Below are positions 28,038 through 35,625 of a DNA stretch of 64,000 nucleotides, in pieces; positions within the stretch are counted from its first letter, which is position 1; the number at the start of each line of letters is the position of its first letter. The DNA is from a bacterium (GTDB taxonomy: Bacteria; Bacteroidota; Bacteroidia; Flavobacteriales; Schleiferiaceae). The stretch covers positions 1-64,000 of the forward strand of contig WGMI01000006.1 of NCBI GenBank assembly GCA_016125155.1, written 5' to 3'. The notes under the pieces are model-generated. The model saw only the letters and a list, made by a program, of their open reading frames with translations. It searched no databases and had not been told where the DNA came from. Position numbers and translations under genes: made by a program.

Positions 28038-29636
28038 TTAAAAAACGTTCTTTTCGCGCATCACGGCGTTCAGCCATCGCAGCATGAAAAACAGCATGAG
28101 GGCGGCGGCCATCACCAGGCCGAAGTTCATCAAAAAGAAGCTCGATTTGTTCTCAAAACCTTCCCATAGCCCGCTCAACATTCCGCTGAGTTTGTTTCCG
28201 ACCGAAGTGGAGAGGAAGAAACCGCCCATCATCAGGGCGGTAATCCGGGGAGGGCTGAGCTTGGAGACCAGCGAAAGTCCCATGGGCGAGAGGCAGAGTT
28301 CTCCGAGCGTAATCACAGCGTAACTGCCGATCAACCACCAACTGCTGGCCTTGTCGCTCAGTCCGTTGGTCGAGGCCACGGCGCCGACCATTACGAGGGC
28401 CGATAGCGCTGTGATGACCAAACCGATGGCGATTTTGGTCGGGGTGCTGGGCTCGAGGTTCCGCTTCCGGGTGCGCAAAAAGCCCCAAAATCCCACAATG
28501 ACCGGGGTGAGCAAGACCACCCAAAAAGGGTTGATGCTTTGGTAGAGTTCGGTCGAAAACAACTTGAGGCTTTGCCCTTCCGCAGGGCGTTTTTCGGGGG
28601 CCAGATTGTGGAAATAAGCCGCGCTTTTGGCCTCGGTGGAATCGCCTGCGTTCGTCACTACTTGGGCCATGCCGATTTTGTCGGCGGGTCCTCCGAGTGC
28701 CAGTGGCATTTCTCGGTCGGTGTATTCCTCGGCCCAAATGGTGAGGGCGTCTCCATTTTGGTGGAAGATGGCCCAAAACACCACGATGCAGGCAAAGACC
28801 GCGAGCAGGGCACCGATGGGGCGTTTGTCTTCAGAATTGGCACTGATGTACAAGTAGATAAAGAATCCGATAACGGGCAAGCACCCAAAAATAAACGCAT
28901 CGTTGGTGTCGGTGCCGAGGAGGTTGCCGGGAATCAGATAACCGAGCACACCAAAGGCGAACATGGGGAGAAGGACGACGGCAAGGATGCGGCTCAGCGG
29001 CATATCGCCGGGCTGTGTGGGCTTAATCACGTCGGCTTGGGCTACGTGCTTGGTTCCCAGGGCAAATACCACGAGTCCGAGGAGCATTCCGACCCCGGCG
29101 GCGGCAAAGGCGTAGCCCCATCCATAGTTGATGCGCATATAGGCGGCGACGAAGTTGCAGACAAAGGCGCCTACGTTGATCCCCATATAGAAGATGTTGT
29201 AGCCCGCATCTTTGTTGGGGCGGTAGGTGTCGTTGTTGTAGAGGTTGCCCACCAGGGTAGAAATGTTGGGCTTAAACATCCCGTTTCCGAGGATGATGAG
29301 CAACAGCCCGAGGTAAAAGGCGTTGGTGTCGTGAATGCTGAGGCTAAAATATCCGGCCGACATCAGAGCACCGCCAATAAAAATGCTCTTTCGGTAGCCG
29401 AGAATGCGGTCTGCGAGCAGGCCACCGAGAAAGGGGGTGAGGTAGACCAGCCCGATGTAGGTGCCGTAGATGTCGCTTTTTTTGAGTTTGTCGAAGCCCA
29501 TGCCCCCATTGTCCCATCCGTCGATCATGTAGAGCGAGAAGATGCCGAGCATCAGGTAATAGCCGAAGCGTTCCCACATTTCGGTGAAAAACAGGACGAA
29601 AAGTCCTTTGGGGTGTTGCTGTGTTTGGGCTTCCAT
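28038..29636 (-). CDS. POT family proton-coupled peptide transporter
   Basis: Second POT transporter, 532 residues. It has EMWERFGYYLMLG (ExxERF motif) and FYMGINVGAFVCN (PTR2 signature), and an extra loop of about 60 residues (EEYTDREMPLALGGPADKI and following) that the first one lacks. Similarity between the two is spread over the helices, so they are diverged paralogues rather than a recent duplication. Substrate is presumably small peptides. A TATTTTCG promoter-like element lies 37 bases upstream. Confidence 0.95.
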   Translation of the reverse strand: MEAQTQQHPKGLFVLFFTEMWERFGYYLMLGIFSLYMIDGWDNGGMGFDKLKKSDIYGTYIGLVYLTPFLGGLLADRILGYRKSIFIGGALMSAGYFSLSIHDTNAFYLGLLLIILGNGMFKPNISTLVGNLYNNDTYRPNKDAGYNIFYMGINVGAFVCNFVAAYMRINYGWGYAFAAAGVGMLLGLVVFALGTKHVAQADVIKPTQPGDMPLSRILAVVLLPMFAFGVLGYLIPGNLLGTDTNDAFIFGCLPVIGFFIYLYISANSEDKRPIGALLAVFACIVVFWAIFHQNGDALTIWAEEYTDREMPLALGGPADKIGMAQVVTNAGDSTEAKSAAYFHNLAPEKRPAEGQSLKLFSTELYQSINPFWVVLLTPVIVGFWGFLRTRKRNLEPSTPTKIAIGLVITALSALVMVGAVASTNGLSDKASSWWLIGSYAVITLGELCLSPMGLSLVSKLSPPRITALMMGGFFLSTSVGNKLSGMLSGLWEGFENKSSFFLMNFGLVMAAALMLFFMLRWLNAVMREKNVF

Positions 29637-29672
29637 TCGGTTCCTGGGGGTGTTAATCCTGCGTTAAGGTTC

Positions 29673-29680
29673 CGAAAATA
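29673..29680 (-). promoter_or_regulatory. -7-like element before the POT transporter genes
   Basis: Minus strand reads TATTTTCG, a TAnnTTCG variant, 37 bases before the ATG at 29636. The base after it is G, not the C seen after most other elements in the window. Confidence 0.35.
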
Positions 29681-29712
29681 GCGATAAGACGGTTGTTACG
29701 GGAGATTTTGTC

Positions 29713-29852
29713 TTGGTTTGAAATTGGCACGAGCCGGGAGGCTCGTGCCTTTTGAGAATGATTTGGTTTGAACTTAGGCACGAGCCGGGAGGCTCGCGCC
29801 TTTTGAGAATGATTTGGTTTGAACTTAGGCACGAGCCGGGAGGCTCGCGCCC
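29713..29852. repeat. Tandem array of three palindromic repeats
   Basis: A unit of 50-51 bases starts at 29713, 29763 and 29814; the third copy is shortened. Each unit holds a perfect or near-perfect palindrome (CACGAGCC, GGGA, GGCTCGTG or GGCTCGCG) and a TTTTGAGAATGATTTGGTTTG spacer. The palindrome would form a stable hairpin in DNA or RNA. It lies between the tmRNA terminator and the POT operon promoter. Confidence 0.85.
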
Positions 29853-29855
29853 AAT

Positions 29856-29885
29856 AAAAAACCCCGTCGACAGTGGTCTCGGGGG
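29856..29885 (-). terminator. Rho-independent terminator of ssrA
   Basis: On the minus strand CCCCG pairs with CGGGG across a 13-base loop and is followed by TTTTTT, ten bases beyond the tmRNA 3' end. Confidence 0.8.
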
Positions 29886-29894
29886 TTAGAGGAG

Positions 29895-30286
29895 TGGAGC
29901 TGGCGGGAATTGAACCCGCGTCCAAACAGGGACACGAAATGCTTTCTACATGTTTATCCTTCCATTGGTTTTCGATTCGGGGCCGGCGAAAGGCAGCCTA
30001 CCCAAAACTTAGCCGTTGTTTCTCGGTCGGTGGACACGGCGGCCACAGACCCAGCCCTGTTTTTACGACACCCCTGGATCAGACGCCACCGGGCGGGGGC
30101 TGCTGAGAGATGACTTGCTCCCACACCTTGTGCGAGATAAGCTCAATCGGCTATCGCTCGATTAGGCGGCAAGTGCGAAAGTAGATTCGCCGTTTGTTGT
30201 TTGAAGCGCGTGTTTAACGGGAACACCCTTCGTAACCCGACATGCTTACAACCCGCCTCAGCCTGCTGTCAAAACCGGTCAGCCCC
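29895..30286 (-). ncRNA. ssrA: Transfer-messenger RNA (tmRNA)
   Basis: tmRNA rescues stalled ribosomes and tags the nascent protein. The 5' GGGGCTGACCGGTTTTGAC (from 30286) pairs with the 3' CAGCTCC-A (to 29895), and the T arm is GCGGG-TTCAATT-CCCGC. The tag frame ends NGESTFALAA then TAA (stop at 30162-30164), the usual ALAA degron. CCA is not encoded. About 390 bases is a normal length. A terminator follows, and a candidate -7 element lies at 30359-30366. Confidence 0.96.
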
Positions 30287-30358
30287 TTCAAGAGAACTCG
30301 AGTGAAGAAGTTCCACAGAAACAACCGCATGGGCACACCACAGGAGCGAAATGCCCTG

Positions 30359-30366
30359 CAAAGATA
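30359..30366 (-). promoter_or_regulatory. -7 promoter element of ssrA
   Basis: Minus strand TATCTTTG followed by C, an exact TAnnTTTG match about 72 bases before the mature tmRNA 5' end, which implies a processed precursor. It is back to back with the dehydrogenase promoter four bases away. Confidence 0.45.
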
Positions 30367-30370
30367 CGGC

Positions 30371-30378
30371 TATCTTCG
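30371..30378 (+). promoter_or_regulatory. -7 promoter element of the dehydrogenase gene
   Basis: TATCTTCG followed by C, a TAnnTTCG variant, 40 bases before ATG 30419. It forms a divergent pair with the ssrA element. Confidence 0.4.
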
Positions 30379-30418
30379 CACAGCCCCATAATTCCCGCGA
30401 CCCAAACCCCCAGCCGTT

Positions 30419-31654
30419 ATGATCCTCGGACTCATCCGCGAACGCAAAAAGAACCCCGACCGGAGAGCCCCGCTCAGCCCTTCGCAATGCCAACGTCTGC
30501 TCCACGAATATCCCAAGCTCCGCATCATCGTCGAAAGCAGCCCCATCCGCGCTTTTAGCGACGACGAATACCGCGAAGCCGGCATCGAAGTCCGCGAAGA
30601 TCTCAGCCCTTGCGACATTTTGATGGGCGTCAAAGAAGTCCCCATCGACGCTTTGATCCCCAACAAAACCTACCTCTTTTTTTCGCATACCCACAAAGAG
30701 CAGCCCTACAACTGCGGATTGCTCCGCGCCATTCTCGAAAAAAACATCCAGCTGGTCGACTACGAACTCCTCACCGACGCACGGGGCGTGCGCATGGCCG
30801 GGTTTGGGCGCTATGCCGGTCTGGTCGGTGCCTACAACGCACTCAGGGCCTGGGGCGAACTGCACGGCAACTACACCCTCAAGCCCTCCCATCATTGCCA
30901 CGACCTTCTCGAGCTGAAAACCGAACTCGAAAAAGTGGAACTCCCGTGGGGATTCTCGGTGGCAGTGACCGGCAAAGGCCGCGTAGGGCACGGCGTTCGC
31001 GAAATCCTCGACACCCTGTGCAGTCTTGAACGCTTGAGCGAAGTCTCCCCCCTCGAATACCTTCAGCGCAAAGACGGGGCCCCCGCCTACACCCAACTCG
31101 ACCCCAAAGACTACGTCCGCGCCCTCGACGGTCGCCCTTTTCAAAAAACCGAATTCTACGAACATCCCGAGCGCTTCGAATCGGCCTTTGCCCCCTTTGC
31201 GCGCCGAACAGACCTCTACATCGCCGCCCATTTTTGGGAAGAAGGTTCGCCCGTTTTTATCGACCGCGCCCTGCTTCTGGAGCCCAACCGCCGGTTGCAG
31301 CTTGTGGCCGACATCAGCTGCGACATCAATAACGATGGCAACGGCCCCGTGGCCAGCACCTTGCGTGCTTCGAGCATCGATCAGCCCTTCTACGGCTACG
31401 CCCCAAGCACCCATACCGAAGTATCATTTGGGAGCCCCGGCTCCGTAGGCGTGATGGCCGTCGACAATTTGCCCTGCGAACTCCCGCGCGATGCTACCGT
31501 TGGCTTCGGGGAAGAACTCGTACAGAACGTCTTTCCCGCGCTGCTCGTTCGAGATGGAGAAGGAATCATCGAACGCGCTACCCAAACCCGCAACGGGGCC
31601 CTCACGCCTGCCTTTGCCTATCTTTCCGACTACGTAGCCCGCTGCCCTCAATAA
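30419..31654 (+). CDS. Alanine/saccharopine dehydrogenase-like NAD(P)-dependent oxidoreductase
   Basis: Cytoplasmic enzyme of 411 residues. The N-terminal half is an AlaDh/PNT-type domain (ILGLIRERKKNPDRRAPLSP, with the Arg/Lys substrate-site residues, and GVKEVPIDALIPNKTY). The C-terminal half holds a dinucleotide-binding core (FSVAVTGKGRVGHGVREIL) and ADISCDINNDGNGPV, as in lysine-forming saccharopine dehydrogenases (LYS1 type). It could act in lysine metabolism or as an amino-acid dehydrogenase; the sequence alone does not decide. It is divergent from ssrA and precedes the PNGase F-like gene by 36 bases. Confidence 0.85.
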   Translation: MILGLIRERKKNPDRRAPLSPSQCQRLLHEYPKLRIIVESSPIRAFSDDEYREAGIEVREDLSPCDILMGVKEVPIDALIPNKTYLFFSHTHKEQPYNCGLLRAILEKNIQLVDYELLTDARGVRMAGFGRYAGLVGAYNALRAWGELHGNYTLKPSHHCHDLLELKTELEKVELPWGFSVAVTGKGRVGHGVREILDTLCSLERLSEVSPLEYLQRKDGAPAYTQLDPKDYVRALDGRPFQKTEFYEHPERFESAFAPFARRTDLYIAAHFWEEGSPVFIDRALLLEPNRRLQLVADISCDINNDGNGPVASTLRASSIDQPFYGYAPSTHTEVSFGSPGSVGVMAVDNLPCELPRDATVGFGEELVQNVFPALLVRDGEGIIERATQTRNGALTPAFAYLSDYVARCPQ

Positions 31655-31690
31655 CAGCGACTCCTGATCCTGATTTCAGACCACCACACC

Positions 31691-33700
31691 ATGAAACACT
31701 TTTTCGTTTTTGTTCTTCTGTGTGCCCTTGGCTTTGGTCTTCAAGCTGCCCCCGGCGATACGACCCATGTTAGGGTGCACAACGCCGTCGATATGACCTG
31801 GTATGGCAGCTACAATGCAACAGGGGGTTTTCCCGCCCCTGGAACCGAGTACCACCGCGTCAATCTTCGCTTTACAATTGGCTGTGCAACAGGCGGTTGC
31901 AGCGATTGGGATTATACGGTTTTGATCCATTTGCTCAAGCCTACCGGCGTCCTCGATTCCAACATCGCCAGCATCGACACCCTGAGCACCAACCCTTTGG
32001 TGATCGACACCACCTGGAATGTCTATGAGGTTCAGGAGCGGTTTGAAATGGCCCGAATGATTACGCCCTATGGCGGCTATATGCGCACCGGTGCCAACGG
32101 ATTCAACAGCCAGTGGAAACATACGCTGGTGTGGGATGCCACTGACTATCAAAACCTGCTCCGCGACTCGGTCGAATTTGAGATCGTGTACCAAGGGTAT
32201 TCGAGCGGATTTTCCGCCACCCTCGACTTCGAAATGATCGAGGGTGTGCCCGCACGGCGCCCCGTCAAGGTTCAGAATGTTTATCCGCACCGGGGTTTTA
32301 GTTATCTCAACAGCACGACGGTAGAAAGCCAGTTTTTGCCTTCGGTCAATTTGACCCTTGAACCGGGGGTGGACAAGGCGGTGCTTCATACCATCACCTC
32401 GGGACATGGTTTTGTGAATGCCTTGAATTGCGCCGAATTCTGCCAGCGCGAATACCGTGTAAAAGTGAATGGTTTCCAGCAGTACGCCCAGAGCATGTGG
32501 AGGGACGACTGCGGAATCAACCCGGTTTATCCCCAAGGCGGGACCTGGCTCTACGACCGTGCCAATTGGTGCCCGGGGGCCAAAGCCTTGACCCACGAGC
32601 ACGATATGAGCCCGTTTTTGACGGCCAATCAGGCGTTCGATCTCGATCTCGACATAGAGCCTTATTCCTATACGGTTCCCGCGGGCGAAACCCCGGCCGG
32701 CTACAACTGGAGCACCTTGCTCCTTCAGTTCTCTGAATTTCCGCACAGCCTCGATGCCGAACTCGAAGACATTTTGAGTCCCTCCACCGAGACGGAACAC
32801 AAACGGCTCAATCCCGCTTGTGGAATGGCCGTGGTTCGCATCCGCAACAAGGGAACCCAGCCCTTGCAAAGTGTGGAAATTCGGTATGGTTACGAACATG
32901 CCCCCGAGCAGAGCTATGTCTGGACCGGCAACCTTAGATTTATGGAGTCCGCAATCGTCGAATTGCCTTTGGGCGATTCGACCCAATGGGTGCAGTGGCA
33001 AGGTTCGAACCGTTTTTATGCCCAAGTGGTCAGTCCCAATGGTGGAGTTGACGAAAATGCCTTGAACGACGCGACCTGGAGTCGTTTTCAGGCACCACCT
33101 GTGCATCCGGCCTCGATTCGGTTCAACCTCAGGACCAACACCCAGGGTTGGCATACGTTCTGGACCTTGACCGATGCGTCTGGAGCGGTGGTCGATCAAG
33201 GCGACAACCTCGCTTCCAACACCGTCTTTGCCTACGACTGGAATCTTATGCCGGGCTGTTATCGGCTGTCGATTGGCGACCGTGGAAAGAACGGTTTGTC
33301 GTGGTGGGCCAACAACGAAGGAGCGGGTTATGCGCGCTTTACGCCCATTGGCTCGCCCGTGCCCTTCAAGCAGTTTCAGGCCGACTTCGGTACGGAACTC
33401 GAATATTGGTTTACGGTGGGCATGGGTTTGGGCAACGAGGAAACCGAAAAGCCGAAGTTTGGCGTATTCCCCAATCCCGGTTCGGGATTGTTTGAAGTCC
33501 TCCTGGAACCGGGGCTTGGCGACGTTGACTACTCCCTGACCGACCTCAACGGGAGGCTATTGCAACAGGCGCCCTTGCAGCCCGTCAACGGACGCGTGGA
33601 ACTCCACCTCGAATCTTTGCCCAAAGGGGTGTATCTCTTGACCCTCAGAGCGCAACATCGCGTGCTTGGCGTCGAGCGTTTGGTCTTAACCGGGGAATAG
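31691..33700 (+). CDS. Secreted PNGase F-like protein with T9SS sorting domain
   Basis: Secreted protein of 669 residues. After a signal peptide (MKHFFVFVLLCALGFGLQA) comes a two-lobed PNGase F-like region: lobe 1 has RFTIGCATGGCSDWDYT, with the conserved Cys pair and the catalytic-type Asp; lobe 2 has NCAEFCQREYRV and YPQGGTWLYDRANWCPG, typical of peptide-N-glycosidase F. PNGase F removes N-glycans from glycoproteins; whether all three acidic catalytic residues are kept needs alignment. A fibronectin-like linker follows. The last 80 residues (FGVFPNPGSGLFEV, then LPKGVYLLTLRA) are a T9SS type A sorting domain, so the enzyme is exported or surface-bound. It converges on the split membrane protein gene. 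Confidence 0.85.
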   Translation: MKHFFVFVLLCALGFGLQAAPGDTTHVRVHNAVDMTWYGSYNATGGFPAPGTEYHRVNLRFTIGCATGGCSDWDYTVLIHLLKPTGVLDSNIASIDTLSTNPLVIDTTWNVYEVQERFEMARMITPYGGYMRTGANGFNSQWKHTLVWDATDYQNLLRDSVEFEIVYQGYSSGFSATLDFEMIEGVPARRPVKVQNVYPHRGFSYLNSTTVESQFLPSVNLTLEPGVDKAVLHTITSGHGFVNALNCAEFCQREYRVKVNGFQQYAQSMWRDDCGINPVYPQGGTWLYDRANWCPGAKALTHEHDMSPFLTANQAFDLDLDIEPYSYTVPAGETPAGYNWSTLLLQFSEFPHSLDAELEDILSPSTETEHKRLNPACGMAVVRIRNKGTQPLQSVEIRYGYEHAPEQSYVWTGNLRFMESAIVELPLGDSTQWVQWQGSNRFYAQVVSPNGGVDENALNDATWSRFQAPPVHPASIRFNLRTNTQGWHTFWTLTDASGAVVDQGDNLASNTVFAYDWNLMPGCYRLSIGDRGKNGLSWWANNEGAGYARFTPIGSPVPFKQFQADFGTELEYWFTVGMGLGNEETEKPKFGVFPNPGSGLFEVLLEPGLGDVDYSLTDLNGRLLQQAPLQPVNGRVELHLESLPKGVYLLTLRAQHRVLGVERLVLTGE

Positions 33701-33710
33701 GCATGCCCGT

Positions 33711-35276
33711 TCAGTCGGATGCTTCTTTGAGAAAAGGCCAACGTTCCAGAAGTTCAGGTGGCCACGGATAGGTGAAAATGCTCAGTTCTACAGCACGGGC
33801 GTACGCATTGGGTTGGGCCGTTTGGATTTGAATCCCGGTCACTGGGCGTCCGGTGTGGTTGGGATGGTCGAAATACGGGTTGATCCATACCCCCTGTGGG
33901 GTTTGATGTCGATTCAGTCGGTAGCGAAAACGCATTCCATCAGCCAAGTGGTATTCAATAAACAGAGGCGGTTCTTTGTACAAGGCCGAGCGCAATTTTC
34001 CCCGCTCGGTAAGTCGTAGAAAAAAGCGGATTTGATGAACGGTCGGGTCGAGATCGATTGTTTCGTTGAGGTGGATTGTACGTGTTTCTACAAGTCGTTC
34101 CTCAGGCGTTTTTGGGGCGGTGATTCGTTCGAGGAGCAGCACATCGGGATGCGATTCTCTGGGAGCGTATTGATGCACTAAGGTGCGAAAAACACAAGGC
34201 TCTACATTGGGGAGGTATTGTCCATTCAGGGAAACGAAGCGCTGGGGATTGCGGCCATTGGTGCCTGCGCTGTGCCACAAGAGAAAGGGTGCACCGTGGA
34301 ATTCCCATTGCGAAGCCGTGTACCGATCGAGTGCGGGATGGGGGTTTACATAGCTCTGAGGTACCCATCGCCATTCAGGAGTAAGTCCATGGGCAGCTTG
34401 ATAGAGGAAGTCGTAGGGGTATGAATCACAAATGGCGTTCTCGATTTTCCCCCGCCAATTGTCGGGCAAATCATGGATACGGGCTACTTTGGGCTCCAAC
34501 AAGGGAGTCTTTGACGGCCTCCAATGGATTGGATTGACCGCAAGGGTTTTGGGCATCCAGAGTCCAAAGCTGAAGTAGGATTGAACCCCGAACAACAAGG
34601 CCAAGACCGCAGCATAGCCCATCCCGAATCGATTGTTTTGAAGCCCGAGGTAGGCACCGAGGGCGAGAATGGTCACCAACAAAGGTTGAAGATGGGCAGG
34701 GGCTTCGCGGGTAAAGGCGTATTTAAACAGGACGGCCAACAAGCCCATTAGGGCGAATTTTTGCGGAAGCGTATGGTGTTTCAGAGCGACAAAGGGCAGT
34801 GTAACCAAGCCGAGGCCTCCAAAAGGAATCATCCAAGGGATATTCTGAGGATACAAGGCTGCCGATCCGCTGCTGAGAAAGAGGTAGGGATAGTGTACAA
34901 GATAGTCAATAAAACTTTCAAAGCCACCCGCGGCAGCGAACCAAAGCGCAGGGAAGGACACCACAGGAAATAATAGTCCTGCCCAAAGCGAACGCGCGCT
35001 GCGATGGGTGAATAGACTGCGTATTTGGGGCAGAAGATAACCGAGGACAAGGGCCACCATGCAGAGAAAAACAATGCCCCTGAGGAAGAAACCAAAAATG
35101 ACGAGGCCTGAAAGTATCATCCCAAGCTGCCATTGGGTTCGCGGGGTGCGGGCGCCGTACTGGAGCAGTCGATAGGCAGCGTAGAGCGGAATGAGCTCGT
35201 AAAGAGAAGCGAAAAGCGCGATCAGAAGAGCGGTTGCTGCAGCAAGGGGATATACGCCCCAAACCAGCCTATGCAA
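33711..35276 (-). CDS. Polytopic membrane protein, main part (frame broken upstream)
   Basis: Open frame of 521 residues beginning at a TTG that is probably not a real start. It has about 9 membrane helices (first PLAAATALLIALFASLYELI) and a soluble C-terminal beta-rich domain of about 200 residues. The layout resembles GT-C-type membrane proteins and the gene product at 20447. The frame is open upstream through 35298-35307 but has no start codon there. Reading the C10 tract as C9 joins it to the upstream 109 residues and gives one protein of about 637 residues. It is therefore either a sequencing indel, a phase-variable gene in the off state, or a pseudogene. Confidence 0.7.
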   Translation of the reverse strand: MHRLVWGVYPLAAATALLIALFASLYELIPLYAAYRLLQYGARTPRTQWQLGMILSGLVIFGFFLRGIVFLCMVALVLGYLLPQIRSLFTHRSARSLWAGLLFPVVSFPALWFAAAGGFESFIDYLVHYPYLFLSSGSAALYPQNIPWMIPFGGLGLVTLPFVALKHHTLPQKFALMGLLAVLFKYAFTREAPAHLQPLLVTILALGAYLGLQNNRFGMGYAAVLALLFGVQSYFSFGLWMPKTLAVNPIHWRPSKTPLLEPKVARIHDLPDNWRGKIENAICDSYPYDFLYQAAHGLTPEWRWVPQSYVNPHPALDRYTASQWEFHGAPFLLWHSAGTNGRNPQRFVSLNGQYLPNVEPCVFRTLVHQYAPRESHPDVLLLERITAPKTPEERLVETRTIHLNETIDLDPTVHQIRFFLRLTERGKLRSALYKEPPLFIEYHLADGMRFRYRLNRHQTPQGVWINPYFDHPNHTGRPVTGIQIQTAQPNAYARAVELSIFTYPWPPELLERWPFLKEASD

Positions 35277-35625
35277 AAGTGCTCTTGGTTTGTAGTTGGG
35301 GGGGGGGATGACGGAAAAGTTCGATAAGTAAAGCGAATTTGATCAGGGAATTGACCGCGATCGACAAGAGCAAAATCCCAAGAGCGCGCGATCCGAATAC
35401 CTGGGGAATGGGGTTTTTAAGCGCAGCGAGCAAGTCGTGTGGAAATAGATACACCCCTTCTGTGCCTTGAAGTGCTTCGGCGAGGCGGTGATTGTCGAGC
35501 CAGCGAATCGCTGGGTCTTCACCCGAACGATCTACAGATTGAAAACCAGTTACGCCTGTGAATAAAAGAGATACAATTAGAATAATAATGTAAGTCGTAA
35601 AATTAATTATAATTCTTAATTCCAC
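35269..35625 (-). CDS. N-terminal part of the same membrane protein (frameshifted)
   Basis: Open frame of 118 residues from GTG 35625, with two membrane helices (YIIILIVSLLFTGVTGF and ALGILLLSIAVNSLIKFALL). It ends nine codons after a run of ten C on the minus strand (35298-35307). The last nine residues (QLQTKSTFA) are out of frame relative to the main part. The first 25 codons are AT-rich like the adjacent island, while the rest is GC-rich like the chromosome. The start overlaps the stop of the pseudogene upstream by about 10 bases. Confidence 0.6.
   Translation of the reverse strand: MELRIIINFTTYIIILIVSLLFTGVTGFQSVDRSGEDPAIRWLDNHRLAEALQGTEGVYLFPHDLLAALKNPIPQVFGSRALGILLLSIAVNSLIKFALLIELFRHPPPQLQTKSTFA
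35298..35307. repeat. Homopolymer tract of ten G (ten C on the coding strand)
   Basis: Ten G in a row within the coding region of a membrane protein. With ten bases the frame stops nine codons later; with nine it reads through into the remaining 528 residues. Tracts of this kind change length by slipped-strand replication. Confidence 0.9.

Noticed and set aside
28539-29681. Open frame of 380 residues on the plus strand
   Set aside because: A shadow of the second peptide transporter, rich in Gly, His and Val, with no domain.
29713-29852. Candidate CRISPR array
   Set aside because: Copies abut with a 50-base unit, have no unique spacers, and no cas gene is near.
29653-29925. Open frame with three repeats of the same peptide segment (RASRLVP)
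   Set aside because: It is the translation of the tandem DNA repeat, not a protein gene; it also crosses the tmRNA terminator.
30269-31414. Open frame of 381 residues on the minus strand
   Set aside because: It is a shadow of the dehydrogenase gene on the plus strand and runs into the tmRNA region.
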